57,720 nucleotides of DNA from Eggerthellaceae bacterium (lineage in GTDB: Bacteria; Actinomycetota; Coriobacteriia; Coriobacteriales; Eggerthellaceae): contig WRIR01000015.1 of NCBI GenBank assembly GCA_009782605.1, positions 1 to 57,720 on the forward strand, read 5' to 3'. The notes under the pieces were generated by a model. The model did no database searches. It was not told where the DNA came from and saw only the letters and a list, made by a program, of their open reading frames with translations. Positions 32,242 to 39,389 of this stretch are shown one piece after another. Every line of letters begins with the position of its first letter. Within the stretch, counting starts at the first letter, position 1. The position numbers were made by a program, and so were the translations under genes.

Positions 32242-32250
32242 TGCTAAAAT
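32242..32250 (+). promoter_or_regulatory. Extended -10 promoter for the ChW-deacetylase gene
   Basis: TGCTAAAAT (32242-32250) has the TG extension and a TAAAAT -10 box, about 58 nt before the start at 32308. No -35 box is clear, which is usual for extended -10 promoters. Confidence 0.4.
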
Positions 32251-32307
32251 GATGGAAATAAAAACGGGGGGCGGAAAAGGTCGGAAACAATCTGATTAGA
32301 GGTCCAC

Positions 32308-33117
32308 ATGGTAACAAGGTTTGCACGACTCAATAAGCTCGGTAAGCTGCTTCTCGGCCTGGCGCTGTGCTTTTCGCTCGTGCCCTTGACGGGTGCGGCC
32401 GCCTGGGCCGATGAGGGTGCCGGCGGCAGCTCGGCCTTCGGGCACGGGGCACAAGGCGGCGCCGAGGACCTCGGCCCCGTCGACGGCGATGAGGGAACGG
32501 GGGCGCACGACGGGCAGGGCGGCGCGGACGGCCCTGTTGCCGACGGCGACCCTGCCGCAGGCGAGGAAGCCGACGCTTCCGAAGACGGCACCGGGCAGGA
32601 AGGCAAGGACCTCCCTGCCGCAGACACAGAAAACGATGAGGACGCAAACGAAGACGAGGAAGAGGACGCAGAGGCACCTTCGGAGCTCGACCTTGCCTCG
32701 GCGGCCTATACGGTCGACTGCCGCGCCCATGTGGCCATGGTCGGCTGGCAGGGCTGGACGAAAGAAGGCAAGACTGCCGGTTCCACGGGCAAGGCGCGCT
32801 CGATAGAGGCCTTGAACCTGAAGGTTTCCGGCTCGGGCGCCTCTTCGGGGGTGGGGCACTCCCTCATCCAGTGGAGCATTGACCCCCGGGACTGGCAGGT
32901 CAGGGACGCGAACGCTGTCTACAACAACGTGATGGGCGCTGCCAAGCCAGGAGCGATCGTGGTGCTTCACGACATTCACCCCACAACGGTAACCGCAATG
33001 GAGCGGGTCATCCCGGATCTGATTGCACGAGGCTACCAGATAGTGACCGTGTCCGAGCTGCTGCATTACTCGAAGGTCCCCCTGGTCCCCGGGCGGGTAT
33101 ACAACTCCGGGAAATGA
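32308..33117 (+). CDS. Chimeric ChW-repeat protein with truncated polysaccharide deacetylase end
   Basis: A 269-residue secreted protein: signal peptide (to about AAAWA-D, residue 34), a highly acidic Asp/Glu/Ala/Gly region to about 130, one ChW repeat (134-174; CRAHVAMVGWQGW), then a segment from about 183 (HSLIQWSIDPRDW, then GAIVVLHDIHPTTVTAMERV and GYQIVTVSELL) that matches only the C-terminal third of a NodB polysaccharide deacetylase. The catalytic N-terminal motifs (TFDDGP, HxxxH) are absent, so it should be catalytically dead unless it pairs with another protein. An internal deletion joining two domains is the simplest explanation. The CapA gene follows 9 nt later. Confidence 0.82.
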   Translation: MVTRFARLNKLGKLLLGLALCFSLVPLTGAAAWADEGAGGSSAFGHGAQGGAEDLGPVDGDEGTGAHDGQGGADGPVADGDPAAGEEADASEDGTGQEGKDLPAADTENDEDANEDEEEDAEAPSELDLASAAYTVDCRAHVAMVGWQGWTKEGKTAGSTGKARSIEALNLKVSGSGASSGVGHSLIQWSIDPRDWQVRDANAVYNNVMGAAKPGAIVVLHDIHPTTVTAMERVIPDLIARGYQIVTVSELLHYSKVPLVPGRVYNSGK

Positions 33118-33126
33118 GGTTTTGCC

Positions 33127-34491
33127 ATGTTGGGTTTTATGAGAAAGTCTTTGGGTGTCGGGCATCTTGGGTTTAGGGTGCCGGCCTTGTGCGGCGTGCT
33201 GTCGGCCGTCCTCCTGCTTGTTGCCTTGCTCGTCGGGGGCTGCGTCCCCTCTTCCCCGGAAGGGCCCTCGCTGCCTCCTGAGAGCACCCGGGGCCTCCCG
33301 GTCAGCGACCGCTTGGCTGCCGAGGCCCCCTCCATCCCCTCGAAGCTCGCCGGTGCCGTCGAGACGGTTGACGGGGACGGCATCGTCCGGGGAACCACGC
33401 CCGAGGGCATCAACTACACCGTCCGTGGGCGCGGAACGTTCGGGGCAAGCGGCGACAAGGTCTCGCTTTGTGCGATCGGCGACCAGCTTGCGACCAGCAT
33501 GTCCCTTCCAATAGCCGACCGCTATTCGGGGGCTGCGGGCGACGGGCTGTATGACTTTGTGCCTTTCTACCGGGAGATTGCCCCCGTCATCCAAAGCCAC
33601 GACCTGCGCTATATCAACCAGGAAACCGTCATGGCGGGCAGTGAGCCTGGGTATTCGGGCTTCCCGGTTTTCAATTCGCCCGACAATATGGCCGCAACGA
33701 TAGCGGAGATCGACTTCAACCTGGTCAACTTCGCCACCAACCACACCTACGACATGGGCCTGTCGGGTATCGAGCGCAGCCACGAGGTGTGGGGCCGCTA
33801 CCCGAAGCTGCTTGTGGCAGGTAGCTACCTCACCCCCGAGAACCGCGAGACCGTGCACATGATTGAGCGCAACGGCATCAGCTTCGCCTTCCTGGCCTAT
33901 ACCTATGGCGACAACCACTATGGCTTCGGGACGGAGAGCATGCCCAATGCCTATTACTCCTGCCAGTTCGACTACGGCCTGATGGAAAGCGACATCGTGC
34001 GGGCCAAGAAGGTTGCCGACGTCGTCATCGTGTCGATGCACTGGGGGGACGAGTACGTCAGCGAGCCGAACGCGCAGCAGTACGAGTACGCGCGCTACCT
34101 CGCCGACCTCGGCATCGACCTTGTGATAGGGACGCATGCCCACATCATGCAGCCGGTCAAATACATCACCGGCGAGGGCGGCAACACGATACCGGTCGTT
34201 TTCGGGCTTTCCGACATCGTGAGCGGCTGGACCATCACTGACACGATATTAAGCGGCATCTTCACCTGCGATTTCGTCCGCGGGGCAGACGGGGCCATCT
34301 CCGTCGAGGACCCGACCTGGTACCCGACGATCGAATGGTCGGACGGCGGCGACGTCTTCGTGCGGATGCTCAAGGACATGGACGAGGCCACCACCAACGC
34401 AAACACCCGCACCCCGGACGTGGCAGACGACTACACCTACCTCCGCGCCAAGGTGGATTCCGTGGGCATGGAGATCCCCGTCGTGATGTAG
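33127..34491 (+). CDS. CapA-family lipoprotein (PGA capsule / metallophosphatase-like)
   Basis: A 454-residue protein. The signal peptide ends in the lipobox LVGGC (about residue 38). The PGA_cap-type domain shows LCAIGDQLATSM, YINQETVMAG, FNLVNFATNHTYDMG, VIVSMHWGDEYV and LVIGTHAHIMQPVKYI, which hold the metal and substrate residues of this metallophosphatase-like family, linked to poly-gamma-glutamate capsule formation in Bacillus but with unknown substrate in most anaerobes. It follows the ChW-deacetylase gene at 9 nt and probably shares its transcript, suggesting an envelope-modification unit. A capBC-like ligase is not visible. Confidence 0.88.
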   Translation: MLGFMRKSLGVGHLGFRVPALCGVLSAVLLLVALLVGGCVPSSPEGPSLPPESTRGLPVSDRLAAEAPSIPSKLAGAVETVDGDGIVRGTTPEGINYTVRGRGTFGASGDKVSLCAIGDQLATSMSLPIADRYSGAAGDGLYDFVPFYREIAPVIQSHDLRYINQETVMAGSEPGYSGFPVFNSPDNMAATIAEIDFNLVNFATNHTYDMGLSGIERSHEVWGRYPKLLVAGSYLTPENRETVHMIERNGISFAFLAYTYGDNHYGFGTESMPNAYYSCQFDYGLMESDIVRAKKVADVVIVSMHWGDEYVSEPNAQQYEYARYLADLGIDLVIGTHAHIMQPVKYITGEGGNTIPVVFGLSDIVSGWTITDTILSGIFTCDFVRGADGAISVEDPTWYPTIEWSDGGDVFVRMLKDMDEATTNANTRTPDVADDYTYLRAKVDSVGMEIPVVM

Positions 34492-34492
34492 C

Positions 34493-34593
34493 AGGGTGTC
34501 AAAGGGGGCGTATAAATTTGACACCTTTTCACGCCCTCTTCCGTCACGAAGCCGAACGAAGGTGTCAAATTTATACGTCCCCTTTGACACCCT
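34493..34593. repeat. 34-bp inverted repeat between CapA and FetB genes
   Basis: Arms 34493-34526 and 34560-34593 are reverse complements with one mismatch (AGGGTGTCAAAGG... / ...CCTTTGACACCCT), with a 33-nt loop. The right arm overlaps the stop codon of the minus-strand FetB gene (34592-34594). It lies between convergent genes and may double as a bidirectional terminator or a REP element; the GGTGTCAAA core differs from the other families. Confidence 0.8.
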
Positions 34594-35386
34594 ACAGGCG
34601 GAGGCCTTTGTCCAGGTAATAGCCGCTTTGGGAGAAGCGTTTGCGATAGGTGAGGAAGCAGGCCATGACAATGGCGATGGTGGTCGCTGCCGAGAGCATG
34701 AGCATCACGACTATCTGGTACTTTGCCGCGACTAGGGGGTCGACGCCCGAGAGTATCTGCCCGCCCATCATGCCGGGGATGGCGACGATGCCGGCGGCAG
34801 ACATGGTGGCCAGCACCGGCGTCATGCCGGCGCCGACGGCGGCTTTGAGCGAGGAAAAGGCGGCCTCGCGCGGCGTCGCGCCGAGGGCGACGAGCGAGAA
34901 CATCTCGTTTTCCCGGGCGTCCATGTCGGCAAAGAGGCGGTCGATGGCGACAGCCGTCGCCGACATGGCGTTGCCGATTATCATCCCGATGATGGGGATA
35001 AGCTGCTGGGCGTTGTACCAGGGGTCTGCCTTGACCACGCCCTCGGCGATGAGCATCCCGACAGCCAGGGACGAGACGGTTATCGAGAGGAAGACCGCGG
35101 GGATGAGGCCGGGGACGGAGCTCTTGGTGCGCGAGGTCGCTATCTGCGTCGCGGCGACGAGCATGACCGCAATCACCAGCATCATGATCCACCAAGTCTG
35201 GTACTCGAAAAGGTATTGCAAAAGGAAGCCCACCGCCAAAAGCTGGATGAAGCAGCGCAGGGTCGAGACCAGGATGCGCTTTGCCTGCCCCAATTCCAGG
35301 CGGTAGGACACCACCCCCGCGACGAGCATGAGCAGCGCCGAGGCGAACAGCTCGACGAAGCCGATGTCGACCGAGCCCGGACTCAT
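34592..35386 (-). CDS. fetB: FetB/YbbM-type iron-export permease
   Basis: A 264-residue permease of the UPF0014 (FetB) family with about seven membrane segments, including LLAVGFLLQYLFEYQTWW, and the typical GATPREAAFSSLKAAVGAGMTP cytoplasmic loop that contacts the ATPase. In E. coli FetAB exports iron and protects from oxidative stress. Its ATPase partner, FetA, is encoded upstream on the same strand but separated by 258 bp of repeats. The ATG at 35386 has AGGAAGC upstream. Confidence 0.9.
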   Translation of the reverse strand: MSPGSVDIGFVELFASALLMLVAGVVSYRLELGQAKRILVSTLRCFIQLLAVGFLLQYLFEYQTWWIMMLVIAVMLVAATQIATSRTKSSVPGLIPAVFLSITVSSLAVGMLIAEGVVKADPWYNAQQLIPIIGMIIGNAMSATAVAIDRLFADMDARENEMFSLVALGATPREAAFSSLKAAVGAGMTPVLATMSAAGIVAIPGMMGGQILSGVDPLVAAKYQIVVMLMLSAATTIAIVMACFLTYRKRFSQSGYYLDKGLRL

Positions 35387-35479
35387 GCCCGGCCCGCTTC
35401 CTGGGGCAAAACGGAGAACATATTAATGGGAAACATGGAGGTAACCTTTCCTTTATACCCTGCCTGACCGGAAAGGGCA

Positions 35480-35636
35480 GGATTGCGGGTCAGGCCCGCA
35501 ATGGCGGGAGGGGTAGCGGGGCGGGACAGGGGGGCAGTCCACATGTCCCTGCCGGGACGGGCAGGATTGCGGGTCGGGCCCGCAATGACGGGAGGGGTAG
35601 CGGGGCGGGCAGGATTGCGGGTCGGGCCCGCAATGA
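35480..35636. repeat. Three REP-like copies separating fetA and fetB
   Basis: GGATTGCGGGTC(A/G)GGCCCGCAAT occurs at 35480-35502, 35564-35588 and 35612-35636. Each is a hairpin (ATTGCGGG / CCCGCAAT) followed by a variant of GACGGGAGGGGTAGCGGGGC. This GCGGG palindrome is a widespread REP-type sequence. Translated, it gives the familiar spurious peptides of the VIAGxTRNPA type, so small ORFs here should not be called. Confidence 0.9.
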
Positions 35637-35644
35637 CGCGGGGA

Positions 35645-36331
35645 TCAGAATGTGTCAATGGAACCGTCTCCCTGAAGCATGAGGGTGCCGTCCTTGAGGG
35701 CGAAGGTGCCCGACGCGAAGCCGTCGGCGCTGCGGTGGCGGATCCTCAGGCAGGTGGTCCCCGCGCCGACGAGGCTGCTCGTCAGCCGCCCGATGGCTGC
35801 TGCCGACTCGTCGTCGAGCGCGGCGTCCACTTCGTCAAGGAGCAGAACCTGGGGTTTTGTGGCGAAAGCACGTAGCAGCGCGACACGCGCGGCCTGGCCG
35901 CCGGAAAGCTGCGAGACATCCCGGCCGAGCTCGATGCCGACAAGCTCTGCCTGCTCCATGAGGCTGGCGAGGGCCGCGTCATCGGGCGGGGCCTGCCCCG
36001 CATGCACCTTCAACTTCCAGGGAAACACAAGGTTGTCGCGCACCGTTCCCGCAACGAGCGTGGGCACCTGCGGCACGAGGCACACGCGGCGCCTCCACTG
36101 AACCGGCTCGAAGGCGGCGCTTTCCCGGCCCTCCAAGTACAGCTCGCCGCGCTCGTGCTCCATCAAAAGCGCACACGCCCGCAGCAGGGTAGACTTCCCC
36201 GAGCCAGACGGGCCTGTGAGGTCGTATATCTTCCCTTCCTCAAGCGTGAAGGAGGCATCGCTGAACAGCTGCACGGCCTCACCCGCACGCACATATGATG
36301 CCGCGATATGTCGCGCCTCAAAGAGCGTCAT
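35645..36331 (-). CDS. fetA: FetA/YbbL-type ABC ATPase
   Basis: A 228-residue ATPase from ATG 36331 (AGGAGG 4 nt upstream). Walker A GPSGSGKST, Q-loop VPQVP, signature QLSGGQAARV, Walker B VLLLDEVDAALD and a conserved switch His in IRHRS are all present. It would power the FetB permease in metal (probably iron) export or related transport. The gene is flanked on both sides by copies of the GCGGG repeat. Upstream in-frame sequence is open but low-complexity, so the longer form was rejected. Confidence 0.88.
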   Translation of the reverse strand: MTLFEARHIAASYVRAGEAVQLFSDASFTLEEGKIYDLTGPSGSGKSTLLRACALLMEHERGELYLEGRESAAFEPVQWRRRVCLVPQVPTLVAGTVRDNLVFPWKLKVHAGQAPPDDAALASLMEQAELVGIELGRDVSQLSGGQAARVALLRAFATKPQVLLLDEVDAALDDESAAAIGRLTSSLVGAGTTCLRIRHRSADGFASGTFALKDGTLMLQGDGSIDTF

Positions 36332-36355
36332 CCTGCCTCCTGACCAGGGTCGGCA

Positions 36356-36380
36356 GGATTGCGGGTCAGGCCCGCAATGA
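36356..36380. repeat. Fourth GCGGG REP-like copy between fetA and pap
   Basis: GGATTGCGGGTCAGGCCCGC and the following AATGA match the fetA-fetB repeats. It lies in the 82-bp gap between fetA and the pap gene. Confidence 0.85.
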
Positions 36381-36413
36381 CGGGAGGGGCGGCGGGGCGG
36401 GCGGGATTGGGCG

Positions 36414-38174
36414 TCATCCGAAACGCCCCCCTGAAATGCGGGCTTCGAGGGCGTCGGTGATGGTGCGCAGGGCCTCCACGCGGGCGTAGTACTTGTCCTC
36501 GCTCGGCAGGATCGTCCACGGGGCGAAGGTGGTCGAGGTCCGCTGGAACATGTCGTCGAGGGCGGCCTTGTAGGGCGCGTGCTTCTCGCGGTTGCGCCAG
36601 TCCTCCTCGGTGATCTTCCATTGCTTGTGGGGGTCCGCCTCGCGGTCACGGAAGCGCCGCAGCTGCTCGTCGGGGCTTATCTCGACCCAGAACTTCACCA
36701 GCAGGGCGCCCCAGCCGACAAGCTCGTGCTCGAAGCCGTTTATCTCGTCGAAGGCGCAGGTCCACTCGGCCTCGGTGGCGAAGCCCTCCACCCGTTCGAC
36801 GAGCACGCGCCCGTACCAGCTGCGGTCGTAGATGCCCACATGCCCCGCCTTCGGCAGCCGCGTCCAGTAGCGCCACAGGTGCGGGTGGAGCTTTTCGAGC
36901 GGCGTCGGGGCCGCACTCGGGAATATCGTGTAGGAGCGGGCGTCGAGCGCCTGGGCGACCCGTTTGATCGCCCCGCCCTTGCCGGCGGCGTCCCAGCCCT
37001 CGAACAGGACTATGAGCGGAATGCGCTTGAGGAACATCTCAAGCTCAAGGCGGTAGAGCTTTTCCTGCTGTTCCTTGAGGCGGGCCTTGTAGTCTGCCGG
37101 GGAAAGCCGGAGGCTCCGGTCGACCGCCTCAAGGCTCGGTGTGACCGGCGCCTGGGGAAAGCGCGGCGCGCACGACACCCGCTTGCCCTCCTTGTCGAGG
37201 CAGAAGGGGATGTTTGCCCAGGCGGCGCCGGGGGAAGCCTGCTTCTGCGGCCCGCCTGCAGCACCGGGGCCGCCGGGGGTCGCAGCATCATCGGGGCCGC
37301 TGGGCCCGCCGTCGGGGGCCGCAGCACCGGGGCCGCCGGGGCCCGCAGCGCCGTCCTCCCCGCCCGCAGCGCGCACGTCGAACGCCCCTTCAAGCGCTTC
37401 GACCAAGGTGGCGCATATCGTGAGGTTCGCGGCCCGCCTGTCCTCCCCGTTGACAAGGACCCACGGGGCATAGGTCTCGTTGCTCTTCTCAAGCAGGGTA
37501 TCATAGAGCCGGTAGGCCTGTTGGTAGCTGCCCGCGCGGAGCAGTTTTTCCCTGCTCACCCGCCATCGCGTGGTCGGGTCGTTGTACAGGCCGGTCAACC
37601 GCAGTTTCTGTTCCTCCTCGGAGATATGGAGGAAGAACTTCACCACCACATAACCGTCGTTGATGAGCTGGTGCTCGAAGTCCTGGGCGGACTGCAGGGA
37701 GGCCTCTATCAGGGCGTCGAGCTTCTCCTGCCTCTTCTTGCCGAGCTTCCCGCCCTCTTTCCCGAAATCATCCCCCAAAAGGGCGAAGAGCATCCGCTGG
37801 ATGGAGGCCATGTACCACCCGCGGTCGAAGAAGGTGGTGTTGCCGCGCGGCCCTATCGCCTTCCAGAACTGCTGCATGAAGGGGAAGTAGCCAGAAACCC
37901 CCTGGTCGAGCTCGTCGAAGAGCCGGGCTTCCTCCTGGTCGATGTCGGGCGTCACGTACACGCTCGTCGCACGGGCATCGAGGTTAAACATGAGGTCCGA
38001 GATGCGGCTGCCCTTCCCGACGCCGTCCCAGCCCTCGAACAAGACGACGAGGCCGACCTCTTCGGTGCGCGCCCGCTGCTGCAAGACGACAAGCCTCTTG
38101 AGGAGGCCGTCATAGGCAGGCTTGTATTCCTCTTTCGCAAGCCTTCGTTGCGCAAGGTCAAGTCTCTCAAGCAT
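36414..38174 (-). CDS. pap: Two-domain polyphosphate kinase 2 (polyphosphate:AMP phosphotransferase, Pap type)
   Basis: A 586-residue protein with two fused PPK2 domains. The first (to about 270) has FEGWDGVGKGSRI, FFDRGWYMASI and the lid region HISEEEQKLRL; the second (from about 345) has FEGWDAAGKGGAIKR, YDRSWYGRVLVERVEGF and EISPDEQLRRFRDR. A Pro/Gly/Ala-rich linker (about 272-320) separates them. Family members of class II phosphorylate AMP to ADP with polyphosphate (Pap). The N-terminal domain has a valine in its Walker A (GVGKG) and may be the regulatory one, as in known Pap proteins. The ATG at 38174 follows AAGAGG. Divergent from ppx. Confidence 0.9.
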   Translation of the reverse strand: MLERLDLAQRRLAKEEYKPAYDGLLKRLVVLQQRARTEEVGLVVLFEGWDGVGKGSRISDLMFNLDARATSVYVTPDIDQEEARLFDELDQGVSGYFPFMQQFWKAIGPRGNTTFFDRGWYMASIQRMLFALLGDDFGKEGGKLGKKRQEKLDALIEASLQSAQDFEHQLINDGYVVVKFFLHISEEEQKLRLTGLYNDPTTRWRVSREKLLRAGSYQQAYRLYDTLLEKSNETYAPWVLVNGEDRRAANLTICATLVEALEGAFDVRAAGGEDGAAGPGGPGAAAPDGGPSGPDDAATPGGPGAAGGPQKQASPGAAWANIPFCLDKEGKRVSCAPRFPQAPVTPSLEAVDRSLRLSPADYKARLKEQQEKLYRLELEMFLKRIPLIVLFEGWDAAGKGGAIKRVAQALDARSYTIFPSAAPTPLEKLHPHLWRYWTRLPKAGHVGIYDRSWYGRVLVERVEGFATEAEWTCAFDEINGFEHELVGWGALLVKFWVEISPDEQLRRFRDREADPHKQWKITEEDWRNREKHAPYKAALDDMFQRTSTTFAPWTILPSEDKYYARVEALRTITDALEARISGGRFG

Positions 38175-38381
38175 CCCCACACCTCTTTCCGTATCATCCC
38201 CTGTATTCTAGCACGCACAGGGCTGTCCTCTCCGTATCCCCCTATGTTTTCTTACATGAATTTTATACAATTCAAAGACCGCTAAAGGCCACAATACGCT
38301 ATCGTATTACGGGACAGGAAACCAAGGGCATGGCGCGTGGGGCCGTGCCGCAGGGGAACAGACACCGAAACAGGGGACGCC

Positions 38382-39338
38382 ATGCCGAATTATGGAGTCA
38401 TAGACCTCGGATCGAACTCGGTCCGTCTTTGTGTGTACGAGGTGAAGGACGACAAGAAGGACTCCTTTACCAAGAAGGACTTCCGCACCCTTTTGAACAA
38501 CAAGATCATGGCGGGGCTTTCGGCGCACGTGGCCGACGGGATCTTCACGAAGTCCGGCATCACCCATGCGATAGACGTCCTCAACAGCCACAACAGGCGC
38601 CTGCGTTACTTCACCTGCAAGCGCATTGACGTGTTCGCGACGGCCGTCCTGCGCAACTGCATGAACTCGGCCCGGGCCATATCCAAGATAGAAGAGGCCA
38701 CGGGGCTCATCATCACCCTGCTCTCGGAGGTGGACGAGGCCCATCTCGGCTTCGTCGGCGCCTCAAGCGACGCCGAGCTCGACTTCGGCACCTTGATAGA
38801 CATCGGCGGAGGCTCGACCGAGCTGACCGTCGTCAAGGACAGCAAGGACTCCGCCCACGTGAGCCTCCCGCAAGGCTCGCTCTCGTCCTTCGCGCTCCAC
38901 GTGAAGAGCGTCCTGCCCAGCAAGGACGAACAGGCGCTGATCGCAAACGCCCTGGCGAAGAAGCTCCGCCGCCTTCCGGCCTATGACGCCTACCGCAACG
39001 AGAACTTCTACGGGCTGGGGGGCAGCGTCCGCGCCGCGGCGAAGGTCTATGCGGAGATCAACGAAGAGGCGCCGCCCTCAACGATGACGAAGAAGCAGTT
39101 TGGCTTCCTGATCGACGAGTACCAAAAGGACCCCGACCGCTTCGCCCACAACGCCCTCAAAGCCGTGCCCGACCGCCTCCACACGCTTGTCCCCGGATGC
39201 CTCATGGCGATAGCCCTTATGGACGAGTTCGGCGGGAAGTACCTCAACATCTGCAGCAACGGCGTGCGGGAAGGCTATCTGATCGAGAGGATGCTGCTCA
39301 ACAAAGGCCTGCCGAAGCGGCTTGTGGGCACGGGATAG
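38382..39338 (+). CDS. ppx: Ppx/GppA phosphatase family protein
   Basis: A 318-residue exopolyphosphatase or guanosine pentaphosphatase family protein of the ASKHA fold. It begins YGVIDLGSNSVRLCVYEV, and shows FVGASSDAELDFGTLIDIGGGSTEL, the phosphate-binding loop. Shorter than E. coli PPX (513), like the actinobacterial Ppx forms. The ATG at 38382 follows CAGGGGAC. It starts 52 bp before ppk1, so the pair would make and degrade polyphosphate from one transcript. The divergent pap gene completes a polyphosphate module. Confidence 0.9.
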   Translation: MPNYGVIDLGSNSVRLCVYEVKDDKKDSFTKKDFRTLLNNKIMAGLSAHVADGIFTKSGITHAIDVLNSHNRRLRYFTCKRIDVFATAVLRNCMNSARAISKIEEATGLIITLLSEVDEAHLGFVGASSDAELDFGTLIDIGGGSTELTVVKDSKDSAHVSLPQGSLSSFALHVKSVLPSKDEQALIANALAKKLRRLPAYDAYRNENFYGLGGSVRAAAKVYAEINEEAPPSTMTKKQFGFLIDEYQKDPDRFAHNALKAVPDRLHTLVPGCLMAIALMDEFGGKYLNICSNGVREGYLIERMLLNKGLPKRLVGTG

Positions 39339-39389
39339 GATAAGAGCTCGAAGGACACGCGGCGGACACTCGAAGGACGGAAGGTAGCG

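Noticed and set aside
32296-34143. A 615-codon minus-strand frame across the ChW-deacetylase and CapA genes
   Set aside because: It is opposite two genes with signal peptides and domain motifs; no features of its own.
35383-35658. A 91-codon ORF with repeated VIAGxTRNPA peptides
   Set aside because: It is the translation of the GCGGG repeats, a common annotation artefact.
36331-36649. An N-terminal extension of FetA by about 106 residues
   Set aside because: The extra stretch is Arg/Pro/Ser low complexity, includes translated REP repeat and overlaps pap; AGGAGG before the ATG at 36331 supports the short form.
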